Positions 12,061-23,375 of a stretch of 64,000 nt of DNA are shown in pieces (positions within the stretch are counted from its first letter, which is position 1; each line of letters starts with the position of its first letter). This DNA comes from Halicephalobus mephisto (Eukaryota > Nematoda > Chromadorea > Rhabditida > Panagrolaimidae), in assembly GCA_009193035.1 (NCBI GenBank), contig SWDT01000013.1, forward strand, positions 434,001 to 498,000, read 5' to 3'. The translations under genes were made by a program, and so were the position numbers. The notes beneath the pieces are model-generated. The model searched no databases and was not told the origin of the DNA. It saw nothing but the letters and a program-made list of their open reading frames with translations.

Positions 12061-12599
12061 AAGAGTTTTATGAATCTCATGGAAACTTCTGGAAGATTTT
12101 TGGATTTTCTGAAATTCCATGAAACTTTGAATTTTGAAATTTTCGTGAATTTTATTAGATTTCAGAATTTTTTTACATCTTCTAGAATTCTACAACGGCT
12201 TCTGGAATTCTGTAAAAATTTTTCGAAAAGTTTTAGAATTTCGTGAAAATTTTCAGTTTTTTAAAATTTTATAAATTTTATAAATTTTTTAAAATATTTT
12301 CAAAAATGTCCAGAATCCGGTCCAAAATTCCGGAATTTTCTGAATTTTTGTAAAAATTCTGAAATTTCTTCAAAAATTTAAAAATTTAAAAATTTGAAAA
12401 ATCGTGTCGAGACAATTTTTTCGTTTTATTTTTTTCATTTTTTACAATATTATAATTATATTTAAAAAAGGTTTAAATCTAAAAATACAGTAATGCATAT
12501 TTATCGCTCTGAATGTTCTTTTGGAACAACCTGATCGTTTAAGAGGCCTCTTGACCGGAAAGTTGTTTCTTTTTAGACTTCCTTCTTTGTACATAGATA

Positions 12600-12910
12600 T
12601 CCTAATTTTCGGAAAACAAATGTTTAAAATTAAAATTTTCAAAAATTAAAATTTTCAAAAATTAAAATATTTAAAATTATGAAATTTTCGAGAATTAAAA
12701 TTTTTTGAAAACAAATGTTTAAAATTAAAATATTTAAAATCATAAAATTTCGAAAATTAAGGTGTCTAAAATTATGAAATTTTCGAGAATTATAAATTTT
12801 CAAAAATTAAAATATTTAAAAGTATAAAATTTTTGAGAATTAAAATATTTAAAATTATAAATTGTCAAAAATTAAAATATTTAAAATTATAAATTTTCTG
12901 AGAATTTACT
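12600..12910. repeat. AAAATTTTCAAAAATTAAAATATTTAA-type repeat array
   Basis: Irregular copies of a roughly 30-bp unit made of AAAATTAAAATATTTAAAAT phrases; nothing coding. Confidence 0.7.
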
Positions 12911-13139
12911 TTTTTTTAATTGCAAAATTTTTGAAAATGTTTTTTAAATTGCAAAATTTCCGAAAATATTTTTGATAAACGATCGTAATTTACCTCTTAG
13001 TGATCGTGTGAATATAGGATCGTTATTCTCGAATAAATCCGCTAATGACTTCTTGATTTTCATCGATAAATTTACTATACCAAATTAAGCCGTTTAAAAA
13101 TTTTCGGGGCGTGTATTTCGCTTTTTCTGGTCCTGCTGT

Positions 13140-13420
13140 GATCATCATTGAGAATGCAAGCACGTTTATCCCCGCAATCTCCTCCGAATGTCCCTCCCAC
13201 GGGTCTCTCGACTTCTACTCCTTGACTCTGGCCTAGGGCAATTCTGCTTTTGGGACCCTCGACACTTTACATCGGTTTCGGGCTGCTCCTTCTCGAGACG
13301 AGAACCTATTGTCTTACTCAAGTGGCAACCCCGAATGCAAAACACGGGTCATTCTTGCGTACCTTCTTTATCTCAAAGACTTTTTCCTTTTATATATCTT
13401 GATCCATCAAATTATTTCGT
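13140..13420. promoter_or_regulatory. GC-richer block upstream of the Cys-rich gene
   Basis: A pyrimidine-rich, clearly GC-richer block (CCTCCCACGGGTCTCTCGAC and similar) ends about 490 bp before the ATG at 13906. Its contrast with flanking A/T runs suggests the promoter of the Cys-rich gene. No specific factor site is claimed. Confidence 0.4.
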
Positions 13421-13905
13421 AATTTCACAATTTTCTAATTTTTAGAAAAACTAAAAAATTACAATTTTTAAATTCTCTCATTTTTGAAATTTTAGAAAAA
13501 CTAAAAACATAATTTTTAAAATTTTCGCAATTTTCTAATTTTTAGAAAAACTAAAAAAACATAATTTTTAAAATTTTGAAATTTTAGAAAAAATAAAAAA
13601 TTATAATTTTTAAATTCTCTAATTTTCTAATTTTTTAGAAAAAATAAAAATTTTTAAATTCTCTAATTTTTTAAATTTTTTTATTTTTTTTATTTTCTAA
13701 TTTTTGAATTTTTTTTATTTTCTAATTTTTTAGAAAAACTGAAAAATTGTAATTTTACGATTTTTTAATTTTATAATTTTTGTATTTTTTTAAATCGTTT
13801 ATTTTTGTGTTTTTAATTTTGTTTTAATTTAAATTTTTTAGAACTTGGAAAAATCCATCCGAGACCCGAAGAAGTTTATTAAAACGATTTTTTTCGATCG
13901 ATCAA

Positions 13906-16900
13906 ATGAGGAAATTTTTAAAATTGGCCTTTTTGGCCTCGATTTTGTTCCTTGTGGCATTTGCCGATGATTCAACGACCGAAAAGACGATCGAAGAAAA
14001 GGCTTCTGGTGTTGAAGAAAATGTAGAAACTACGGTAGATCCTAAGGTTGGTCAATACAGTAAATTTTTTAAAATTAAATATTTTTTTAATTTTATTAAA
14101 TATTTTTTTAAAAATTTATTAAATATTTTTTTAATTTTATTAATTTTTTTTTAAATTTATTAAATATTTTTTAAATTTATTAAATTTTTAAAAATTTATT
14201 AAATATTTTTTTTTAATTTTATTAATTTTTTTAAAATTTTTATTAAATATTTTTGAAATTTTGATGAACTACAAAAACAATAAATTTTAAAAATTTTCGG
14301 TCCTGATTGGAAAGTTCTAAATTTTCGTGTTGAGATCATTTTTGAAGATTTTATAGAAAATATTTTTAATTTTAAAAATAATAATGATTTTAGAACTTTT
14401 TAAAATTACAAAAAATCAAAGTTTTACAATTTTTGGTCCCGATTGGAAAATTTTGAATTTTCGTGTCGAAACAATTTTCCAGAATTTTCGTAATAAAAAT
14501 TTTATTTTTAAACAAATTCAGAACTTATAAGATATTTTAAAAATCTTCTTTAACTTTTTAATTTTAAATCCTTCAATTTTCGGTCTTAACCGGAAAATTT
14601 TAAAATTTCTCTTCGAAATAATTTTTTTAAATTTTTATCTTTTTAGAATTTTAATTTTAAATTTTTTTTTATTTTTAATTTTTTAGAATTTTAATTTTTT
14701 TAGAATTTTGATTTTTTATTTTTTTTTATTTTTTTTAACAGTGTTGTTATTATCACATTTCACGAGTATAGTAAGCTCCGAAAGCTCATATTTCATAATG
14801 CTCCAGAATCCACACCGTTCTTGAGGATAATTTTCACCGTTTTTTAGTTCTCTAAATACACTCAAAAAGTCATCGAAAAGTTGACGGCCGAAGGGTCCAA
14901 CGTCAATTGAGAAAACTTTTCATAGAAATTTCAAGTACTTGCTTTTTTGAGACTTACTAGTGTTTTCACCCTGAGGCAATCGAGATCAAAAAAGAACACT
15001 TGAATGGTCAAACAAAAACAACTTTAAATTTTTGAACTTTTTTATCGAAAAATATTTCAGTCAGAGGAATCTTCAAATTCTTCCAAAGTGCTGATCAGAG
15101 CCAAACGTCAATGTTGCTACCAGGCCCAGACTTCCTGCTGTCCCCAGCAGAACCAGTGCAATTGCCAAGCTCTGCAGTTGCAGGTTAGTTTTATTTTTGC
15201 AATACGGTAGCGAGAACAAGGATACTGTATTTTCTCTTTTAAAATTTCAACCATTAAATTTTAAAAAATCAAAAATAATTTCTATATAAAAAACTTTAAA
15301 AAATGATTTTCTTCGACTTCATACTGTAATAAAAATAAAGATTACAGTAGTACTGTATTTTCTCATTTGAAATTTCAACCATTAAATTTCCAAAAATTAA
15401 AAATAATTTCTATATAAAAAACTTTAAAAAATTACTTTCTTCGACTTCATACTGTAGTAAAAATAAAGACTACAGTAGTACTGTATTTTCTCTTTTAAAA
15501 TTTCAACAATTAAATTTTAAAAAATCAAAAATAATTGCTGTATAACTAAAAAAAGTTAATTTTTCCAATTTTATTTTTAAAATTTTTGGATATTTATTAA
15601 CTTTAGAAAATTGTTTTTAATAATGCATTTAAAAAAATAACTTTTGGCGAAGTAACAAATTTAAACCGTCACTATTATTTGTAATTTTCGTCACAAAAGT
15701 CAAAATTCGTGAAAAATGTTACATTTTTGTCATATTTCGTAATTGTTACAGAATCAAAAGTCACACTTTTTCGTGTACTGGAGTTACTTAGATATTAATT
15801 TTGACAGTTTCGATAAATTTCGAATAGTGACTAAAAAGTCCCTGATTTGAGTTGGAAATGGACACTATCCAAAATCTTTGTTCAAAAAAAGTAATTTTCA
15901 ATCAAATTTAAAAAATATGAAAATTGTGTTATATTTTGCAATTTTTTAATGAAATAAATATTATATTTTTTAATAATTATTATTTAAATGGAATTTTAGG
16001 TCCAACAATGCGATTGCGCCGGAATTCAACAGAGTCAATGTGGGTGCGCCCCCGCGGCCACTGGCTGCAACTGTCCCGCTCTTCAGCAACAGTACTCCAG
16101 TTGTGGATGTGGAGCTTTGACTTATCAGGTATCGTATAAATATTATTTAATAAGTTTAATAATTAAGTTTTAGGTATCTTGCTCAACTTGTCAACGACAA
16201 CAACAACCTGTCGTTATCGTTCCCCAGTACCCCCAATGTGCCCCTCAGTGCATGCCCACTTGTCAAAATAGCTGTGTCCAACAAGCTTGTGTTCAGGTAA
16301 CTAATAATTGTAAAATTCATATATCAAATTTCCACGAAATAGTCCCAAAGCGAAGTTCAATTACTTTTTACAAGCTAAAACAGCCTAAAATTTCGATTTC
16401 ACTCCAAGATGATTTCGTAATCAATCATATTTTTAAATTCATATATGAATTCTTTGTGGAATTGCATCTAGAAGAATCTTCAAGATTTGTTGTAAACTAA
16501 AGTCGGCCTACGTAACGATTTCGCGCGATAGTGATTTCGCAACTTTACACAATTTGCAATCAACTTTTCCGAACTTTATTCTTCTTAATGGACCTAAAAA
16601 CTTCTAAATAAGAATATACAAGCTGCATAACCTCCTGCCAAGCTTTCAGGATTGATTTTCGTATATGAAACTTTTAATGAAAATTCAAAAAATTACATTT
16701 CATCTAACTTGATTTTTTACTTTTTAAATTAATTTTTTTAAATAATTTTTTAAGGCTTGTCAACCGATGTGCACTCCTCAATGTGTCCAACAACAAGCGG
16801 CTCAAGTCGTCGTTGTTCAGCAACCCCAACAACAACAACAATGTGTCCAACAATGCATGCCATCCTGCACTCCTCAATGTGTCCAATCCGCATGTGTTCC

Positions 16901-19404
16901 AGGTCAGGATTTTATTTTTTATTGTTTTAATATATCGAAACTTCAGCTTGTCAACCAATGTGTGAAAGTCAATGCGTAAATCAGGTAAGATATCTCCGAA
17001 AATCCAGATAGTTTTTGTATAAATATTACTGGTATTCAAAATTATAGTTTTTTAATTTTTAAGATCTTTTAAAATCTTCCTGAAGTTCCCAGAATTTCTA
17101 AAACTTTCAGAATCCTCAGAATTTCTAAAACTTCTAAGGTCTTTAAAATTTCCAGAATTTTTTAAATTTCTGGAATCTTCTAAAATTCAACAGAAATTTG
17201 CGAAACTTGAAAATTATGTAAATATTCAGAATCTTTCATAATACTATGGAAGGTTCTGAAATTCTCTATAATTTTATATAAATTTTTAAAATCCTTTGGA
17301 ATTCAGAAGGAAATCTGGAAATTACTCAAAATTTTGAGTTCTAAAAAGTTCAAAGTTGTCGAGAAAATTTCACAGTAATTTTCGTTTTTTATAATTATTA
17401 ACAATGGAGCTCGTCTCCGGAGAGTTCCTTGCAAGATAACAATTACGAAACAATTGTTGCATGAAATCAACGCAGATTACTGTAGTGCTCATGAGGTCCC
17501 TGATATTCGTGTCGGGAAACTTCAGAACAATGCTCATTTCTGTTCTTTTGTAAAATAAGAAAAATTATTATTTCGTAATTTTACTTTGATTTTTTAGGCC
17601 CAAGTTGTCGTTGTTCAATCCAACAACAACAATCAACAATGTCCTCAGGTATGTGTTTTTGAAAATGTTAAAAATTAAAGTTTAATTTCCAGCCTTGTCA
17701 ACCTACCTGTACTCCATCGTGTATACAGCAGCACCAGGTCTGTCAGCAGGCTTGTCAGCCTTCTTGTCAGAGTACATGCAACAACCAACCAGCTTGTACT
17801 CAAAGTTGTCAGACTTCTTGTGAGAGCTCCTGTATCCAACAAAGTCAACCAGTTGTTCAACAACAACAATGTGCTCAGGCCTGTCAACCAGCCTGCACTC
17901 CTCAATGTGTCCAACAACAGCAAATTTGCCAGGTAATTTCAACTTTAAAAGATCATATATGAACTTTTCACGAAATAGTCCCAAAGCGAATTTCAGTTAT
18001 TTTTTATAAACTAAAACAACCTAAAATTCTGATCTTGCGCGATGATTATTTCGTAACCATCTTTTTCGAACTTTGTCCTTAGACGGACCTAAAAATTTCT
18101 AAATAAGAGTATATAAGCTATATAATCTTCTACCAATCTTTTAGGATTAATTTCCATATATGAAACCTAATAAATATCTAGAAAATCACAACGACTAAAA
18201 TACCCCAATTTAAACTCGGTATTGGTGAATCAAATTAAAAATTTTAGGCTGCTTGTGAGCCTTCCTGTTCCACAAGCTGTCAACAGAATACTCAATGTAT
18301 CAAGCTTTGTCAGCCTTCTTGTGAAAGTAGCTGTATGCAACAAGCTCAAGCTGTAAGTATTACTGTAGATAACGGAAGTAATTTTAATTTCTTCAGCAAG
18401 TAGTAGTAGTCAACAACAACGATAACAATTGCCCTAAGGCTTGTCAACCTCAATGTTCTAAGCAATGTGTTCAACAACAACAAACTTGCATCCAGGTTTG
18501 TGGAAAATTTTAAAAAAATCGACCTAAGTCGTTTTAGGCTTGTCAACCTGCCTGCCAATCGTCGTGTAATAGCAATGCTCAATGTGTCCAGAGTTGTGCC
18601 CAAAGCTGTGAACAGTCTTGTGCCCAGAATTCACAAGTGATCGTTATCCCATCAAATAACAACAACGGATGTGGAACAAGCTGTGCCGTAAGTTCATTAT
18701 AATCTTATTTTCAACATGATTTTAACACCGGAATTCCTTCAAAGATTCAATCTTAGGTTTTGAAATTTCCTATAATACTGTAGAAGATTCTGAAACCTTC
18801 GAAAATGTTATCAAAACATCTGAAATTTTCCAGAATCTTGTGTAAACTTCTAGAATTTTAGGTTTTTAGAAGCTTTGAGAACTTTTTACAATTCTATAAA
18901 AATTTGCACGATTTTCTTAAATACAGTAGAATCTTCTTAATTTCTAGAATCCAAGAAAAATTTCCAAATTTTGAAAATTTCTGGAACTTTTTAAGTTCTT
19001 TTCTAGATATTTTTTGTGTAATTATAATTAACCTCTTTAAATCATTTGATTTAATTTTAAAGGAAATTACTTTAGCCTAAACCTGTGGCACAATGTGTTC
19101 CTCAATGTCAACCAACTTGTGCCCCTTCGTGTACCCAACAGTACGTGACTTACACTCAGCCAGCGGCAATCACCATGTGTCCTCAAACGAATAGCTGTTC
19201 ATGTGGATCTGGGTAGATTTAATTTCAAAATGAATAACGCAAAGTAAAAATTTTAGATATACTCAATGTATGCAAGGAATTTGTTGTCTTCGTAAAAGAC
19301 ATCGTGTTGCAAGAACTTTGAAAATGAATGATGCTCCAGAAAGTGAAGAAGCTAAGAAAGAAACTACAACAGAAAAAACTGTGGAAAAAACAAAATCGGA
19401 TTAA
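13906..19404 (+). CDS. Secreted Cys/Gln-rich repeat protein, 13 exons
   Basis: Exons 13906-14046, 15061-15183, 16000-16128, 16174-16296, 16755-16902, 16947-16984, 17598-17648, 17693-17932, 18248-18352, 18397-18495, 18538-18687, 19076-19212 and 19257-19404 join without a frame break to 543 residues. Residues 1-20 are a signal peptide (MRKFLKLAFLASILFLVAFA). An acidic propeptide ends at a furin-like RAKR near residue 63. The mature part is a long series of CQPxCxPQCVQQ and CxSSC modules with Gln/Asn-rich VVVVQ spacers. Near the C-terminus there is a basic stretch (CLRKRHRVARTL) and a Lys/Glu tail. Most introns are phase 0, so exons could be gained or lost without a shift. Similar Cys/Gln-rich secreted proteins exist in other nematodes; a structural or antimicrobial role is only a guess. 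Several introns hold repeats. Confidence 0.88.
14290..14640. repeat. Three spaced copies of a GGTCYYGATTGGAAA element
   Basis: Copies start near 14299, 14434 and 14582 in intron 1. Each runs GGTCC(C/T)GATTGGAAA then AATTTTCGTGTYGARAYAA. It is the inverse of the motif inside the 127-bp repeat at 7020-7350. Confidence 0.65.
15220..15545. repeat. 128-bp tandem repeat, about 2.5 copies
   Basis: TACTGTATTTTCTC recurs at 15223, 15351 and 15479, an exact 128-bp period with near-identical sequence between, inside intron 2 of the Cys-rich gene. Confidence 0.85.
16310..16690 (+). repeat. Dispersed ~350-bp intronic element, copy 1
   Basis: It runs from CATATATC near 16317, through CCCAAAGCGAAGTTCAATTA, GATTTCGTAATCAATCATAT and TTTCGCGCGATAGTGATTTCG, to a tail ending CAGGATTGATTTTCGTATATG. 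The same ordered phrases recur at 17945, 30125, 45630, 47580 and 62000. Confidence 0.75.
17945..18200 (+). repeat. Dispersed ~350-bp intronic element, copy 2 (shorter)
   Basis: Carries CACGAAATAGTCCCAAAGCG, GATCTTGCGCGATGATTATT and the tail GGATTAATTTCCATATATG in the same order as copy 1, in another intron of the same gene. Confidence 0.75.
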
Positions 19405-19666
19405 TTGTCTGCAGTTAGCAGAATTCACAAAAAATCAGCATTCAGTTTCATAGCCACAATTGTGAGCTTTCTCATCCCTGCCATGATTCCCCTTTACGCA
19501 ACTGCCAGGAACGAGAATCACTTATTTTTGTAATTTTACAGAGCTCAAGCCAAACGGTTTCGTTATCCGTTTTGTAAGTCGTAAAAAGACATGTTTTTTA
19601 AGATTAATTTATTAAAAATTGTCTTTCTATTTTATTTTTCGTTAAATCCCCCGGTCTTGGTCGTAC

Positions 19667-19672
19667 AATAAA
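19667..19672 (+). terminator. Poly(A) signal AATAAA of the Cys-rich gene
   Basis: A plus-strand AATAAA lies 263 nt after the stop codon, preceded by a plausible 3' UTR. Confidence 0.5.
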
Positions 19673-20222
19673 GATCAAACTTATCAAGGAAATCTTGATG
19701 AAATTATTTTTTACAGCATTTGAGGGATTTTTTTCTTAGTGTTCGGATGGGGAACTCTCTTCTTACAGTATTGGGATGAAAGGAAATCTCTCACAGTAAT
19801 TGGGTGATGTCTGTTCTACAGTATTCGAGTAAGATTTCAGAACACGATGTAAAATTTTAGATTTTCCAAAATTTCTGGATATTTTGAAATCTCCAAAGTT
19901 TTTAATTTCGATTAAATTTTAAATTTTGCATTGAAACAATTTTGATTTTTGTACTTTCAAATCAAAGTTCATATATGGAAAATTAGGATTTTTAATTTTT
20001 AAAGATTATATATGAAAAGTTATGATTTTTAATTTTTAAAGTCCATATATGAAAAATTATAATTTTCATTTTTTTAAATTATATATGAAAGAAAATATTT
20101 TAAATTTTTTGAAGATAATAGATGAATTGTGATTTTCGATTTTGTACTATTAGAGGAACAAATTGCTCATTTATGTGAAAAAATAGGATCAATCTGGACA
20201 ATTGATGATATAAAATTCGAAT

Positions 20223-20299
20223 GTCGCGACGGTGAATCATTGTGGCGCCACTGTCCATCGTCCTATCGGTCTTTTGCTTTTCTGTTTTGGCGCCAAAAC
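20223..20299. promoter_or_regulatory. Three CG-centred palindromes, two E2F-like
   Basis: GTCGCGAC (20223-20230), GTGGCGCCAC (20242-20251) and the 16-bp GTTTTGGCGCCAAAAC (20284-20299). The last is a perfect two-sided E2F/DP-type site (TTTGGCGCCAAA). They sit in a GC-richer patch without a recognised gene. Confidence 0.4.
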
Positions 20300-21249
20300 A
20301 GGACTCGAGCTTTTCGGGGAAAATTGTCCGTGGCAGGTACGGCAACAGTTTTGAGATCAAAGGACCGCTTTTATCTTTGGCAAAACTGTCTGGGAGAACG
20401 GCAAATCTAGACCATTAAATCCAAAAAATCGATTTTAAAAATTTATTTTTGTAAAAAAAACATTTTTCAAAAAAATTTAAAAAATCACATTACTGTAAAA
20501 AATAAAATTTTTCCAAAATTGTCTCAACACGAATTTCTAGAAGGTTCTTTTTTGATTTGTACGGTTTGCTGACTCTCGAAACGATTTTATGACTTATACA
20601 GTTCAGTGACTATCGAAATGATTGTATAATTTAAAAAATTATTTTAATTATTTTTTGACTTTTACAATTTCAAAAATTATTTTCTGATTTTTGAAATGAT
20701 TTTTTCTTTTAAATATTTTTTTCTTTTCACAATATAGTGATTTTTGAAACAATTTCATAATAAAAAATTATTTCTTTTAAATATTTTTTATTTTTACAGT
20801 ATGGTGATTTTTGAAATAATTTCATGATTTAAAATAATTTTTTTCGAAGATGATTTTTTTATTTTTAAATTTCATTCTTTCGAAATAATTTCACAATAAA
20901 AAAATTATTTTTATTATTTTTTACAAAAATTCACTGAAATTCCAAATTTTTTTTATTTAATTAAAAAAATAATTTTTATTTAAAAATCAGTATTATTGAG
21001 AAAAATCGAAATTTCACACTTTTTGCATTCTTGAAACGATTTTATTTCTCCCAAAAAAAAATCAAGAAAATTCCATTTTTTCGTTTCTGGGTCAAGGAAA
21101 TTAGTCTACAAGAATTTTATTTGGTTCAAAAATAATATTTTTAGTAATTTAAATATTTATTATTTTATTAATATTTTTAGTGATTTAAATATTTATTATT
21201 TTATTAATATTTTTAGTAATTTAAATATTTATTATTTTATTAATATTTT

Positions 21250-22250
21250 TAGCAGGTTTCTGGAATCTGACAGAGGATTCTGAAGTCCTCGAAGACGTCT
21301 AAGAATCTTCTGGAATCTGACGGAGGATTCTGAAATCTTTGAAAATGTCTAAGAATCTTCTGGAATCTAGAGATTCTGAAATTTCCGAAGGCTTCTAAGA
21401 ATTTTCTAGAATCTGACAGAAACTCCTGAAATCTTCGAAGACGTTTAAGAATCTTCTGGAATCTGCTGAAATCTTTAAGTATCTTGTTGAAGCTTCTGAA
21501 ACTCAAAAATTTCCAAAGTTTTCTGGAATTTTATAGAGGCTTCTGAATTTTTGGAAAATTTTGAGGAAATTTTTCGAACATTTTATAATTTATTGAAAAA
21601 ATTCTAAAATCTCCCGCACATCATGGAAGCTTTCGGAACCTGTCAGAATCCCGGGGGGAATTTCTCGAACATCCCAGAATCCAATGAAAAAAATTTAAAT
21701 TTTCTAGAATTCAAAAAAATTAAAATCAATATTTAAAATTAAACATTTCAAAATTTCTAAACTTGTCAGAAATCTCCAGAATCTTTAAGAAAATTTTTAG
21801 AATTCTGAATTTTTCAGAAACTTTTAGAATTTAAAAAATTTTAAATTTCTTCAAAATTAAAAAAAATCTCGAATTTCTTCAGAATCCCGCAGAATCTAAA
21901 AAATTTTAAATATCTTCTAGAATAATTAAAATTAAAAAAATTAAAATGATTCTAGAATTTAAAAAATTTTCTATAATATTTTAATTTTAAAAACTTCCAG
22001 AATCTGAAATTTTTCGGAAAATTAAAATTAAAAAATTTAAATGATTTTAGAATTTAAAAAATTTTCTATAATATTTTAATTTTTTAATTTTAGAAACTTC
22101 CAGAATCTTTGAAAAATTTTAAATATTTTCTAGAAAAATTTTTCGGAAAATTAAAATTTAAAAAATTTAAATGATTCTAGAATTTAAAAAATTTCCTATA
22201 ATATTTTAATTTTTTAATTTTAGAAACTCCCAGAATCCCCCAGAAACCGA
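21250..22250. repeat. Degenerate GAATCTTCTGGAATCTGA repeat field
   Basis: From 21250 to 21510 units of about 54 bp contain AAGAATCTTCTGGAATCTGA; further right they decay into TTCTAGAATTTAAAAAATTT phrases. It is of the same word family as 11780-12060. Confidence 0.75.
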
Positions 22251-22439
22251 AATCAATATTTAAAATTAAAAATTCCGGAATTTTCTATAAATTTATCTCG
22301 GAAAAATTCGAACAACAATGTTCATTTTCGATTTTTACAATGATATGATTGTTTCCCGACGACGAAATTTCGAAACATTCCCACATTTGAAATATTTGTT
22401 TTCAATTTTTTCTTTCTGAAATCACGTGCTTGTCCATTC

Positions 22440-23290
22440 ATCCGACTGGTGACCAATGACCACATTTTGCATTCCAAACGTTCCCCGCTTTCATCAGTAC
22501 TTGAAATTCCACAATTTCGTCGGTCTTGTCTCGCTCTGTCCCAGTGACCATTCTGTCCATTTCCGCTTTTTGGTCCCTCTAACGGAAACGCAGCTGTTCC
22601 CTCGAGAATATAGAATTTTCATTTCTTGCCATGCCGAGGAAACCTCGTGATGGTCATTTTGGTCACTCTGAAAACACTCTTTCTGACCCCTCGAAAGGAT
22701 TACTGCTACGGAGCGGGACAAGGTCAGCTCTCAAGGCCAGTTTTCGCGTCCCCGCGCGTCGTTCCGCAGCATCGAAAGCCAGACAAACAATCTAAGAAAC
22801 AAGGTCGATACGCACATTGTCACGAGGTCCTTTCTGAATTACCCACACGGACAAACTTTGACCATTGAGTGCCGGGTTCGACCGGAACGAGCAGCTGTGA
22901 CCCTGCATTGCCATTTTTTCCTTCAAAACCCGCCTGCTACAACCACTGTAAAGTTGTTTTGGTCGTCCATTTTGGGCCTTTAAAGCCACGCCCATGTGTG
23001 TCGAGTGTGTCTCGCTCGCTCAAAGAAAACGCTCACAACTCCATTCGCCATTTGCTATCGACAACAACCGGTTGGGTCGTCTATTTTCTCTCGCGCGAGC
23101 TTTCGTTATTATTTGGCTGTTCTAAACTAACGTACGTACCGAGAAATTTTTATTATTTGCTAAATTACTTCCGAATTTGTGTTTTACAGAATTCAGGGGT
23201 GGTTATATCGGGAAAGGGGTCTGAAAGCTTTACCCGTAGTGCCATCGCTGATTACTGTAGAATGCCGTTATTTCAGTAGCAGACTATTCG
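22440..23290. promoter_or_regulatory. GC-rich island of unknown purpose
   Basis: About 850 bp with much higher GC than its surroundings, containing CCACGCCC, CACGTG nearby at 22423, CCGCGCGTCG and CTCTCGCGCGAGC. The open frames in it start at non-ATG codons or are short on both strands and show no domain. It looks like a promoter/enhancer or an unannotated RNA gene, but lies behind the 3' ends of both flanking genes. Confidence 0.35.
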
Positions 23291-23375
23291 TTGCAGTTTA
23301 AACTCCAAAAATGTCGATAATTATTTCTTGTAATGATGAAATAAACACGTTTAAACATGACAAAAACAAAAAATG

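Larger units (their letters stand above)
10840..13140. other. Spacer, repeats and a few doubtful exons
   Basis: Mostly A/T-run DNA. At 11221 a TTTTTCAG acceptor opens 68 codons (SYFNDIPIVNENTDRLIMEI); at 11477 a second acceptor opens a 20-codon frame; the segment 11529-11732 is free of stops. I could not link these into a gene. 11780-12060 and 12600-12910 are repeats, and 12490-12590 contains a 12-bp AAGAGGCCTCTT palindrome. Confidence 0.3.
19405..23375. other. Tail-to-tail spacer of about 4 kb
   Basis: It lies between the ends of the plus-strand Cys-rich gene and the minus-strand membrane-protein gene, so neither needs a promoter here. It holds a palindrome-rich patch (20220-20405), a degenerate repeat field (21250-22250) and a GC-rich island (22440-23290). 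I find no convincing coding exon. Confidence 0.5.

Noticed and set aside
13188..13445. 85-codon open frame upstream of the Cys-rich gene
   Set aside because: No recognised domain and it lies in a GC-richer promoter-like block.
20100..20410. Overlapping open frames on both strands
   Set aside because: Both are explained by GC-rich palindromic sequence; neither has homology I recognise.
22870..22890. GGGTTCGACC resembling a tRNA B box
   Set aside because: No A box at the right distance and no cloverleaf.
22456..23279. Cluster of open frames in the GC island
   Set aside because: The longest (22869-23279) begins with GTG, frames overlap on both strands, and none shows a domain; GC richness reduces stops.
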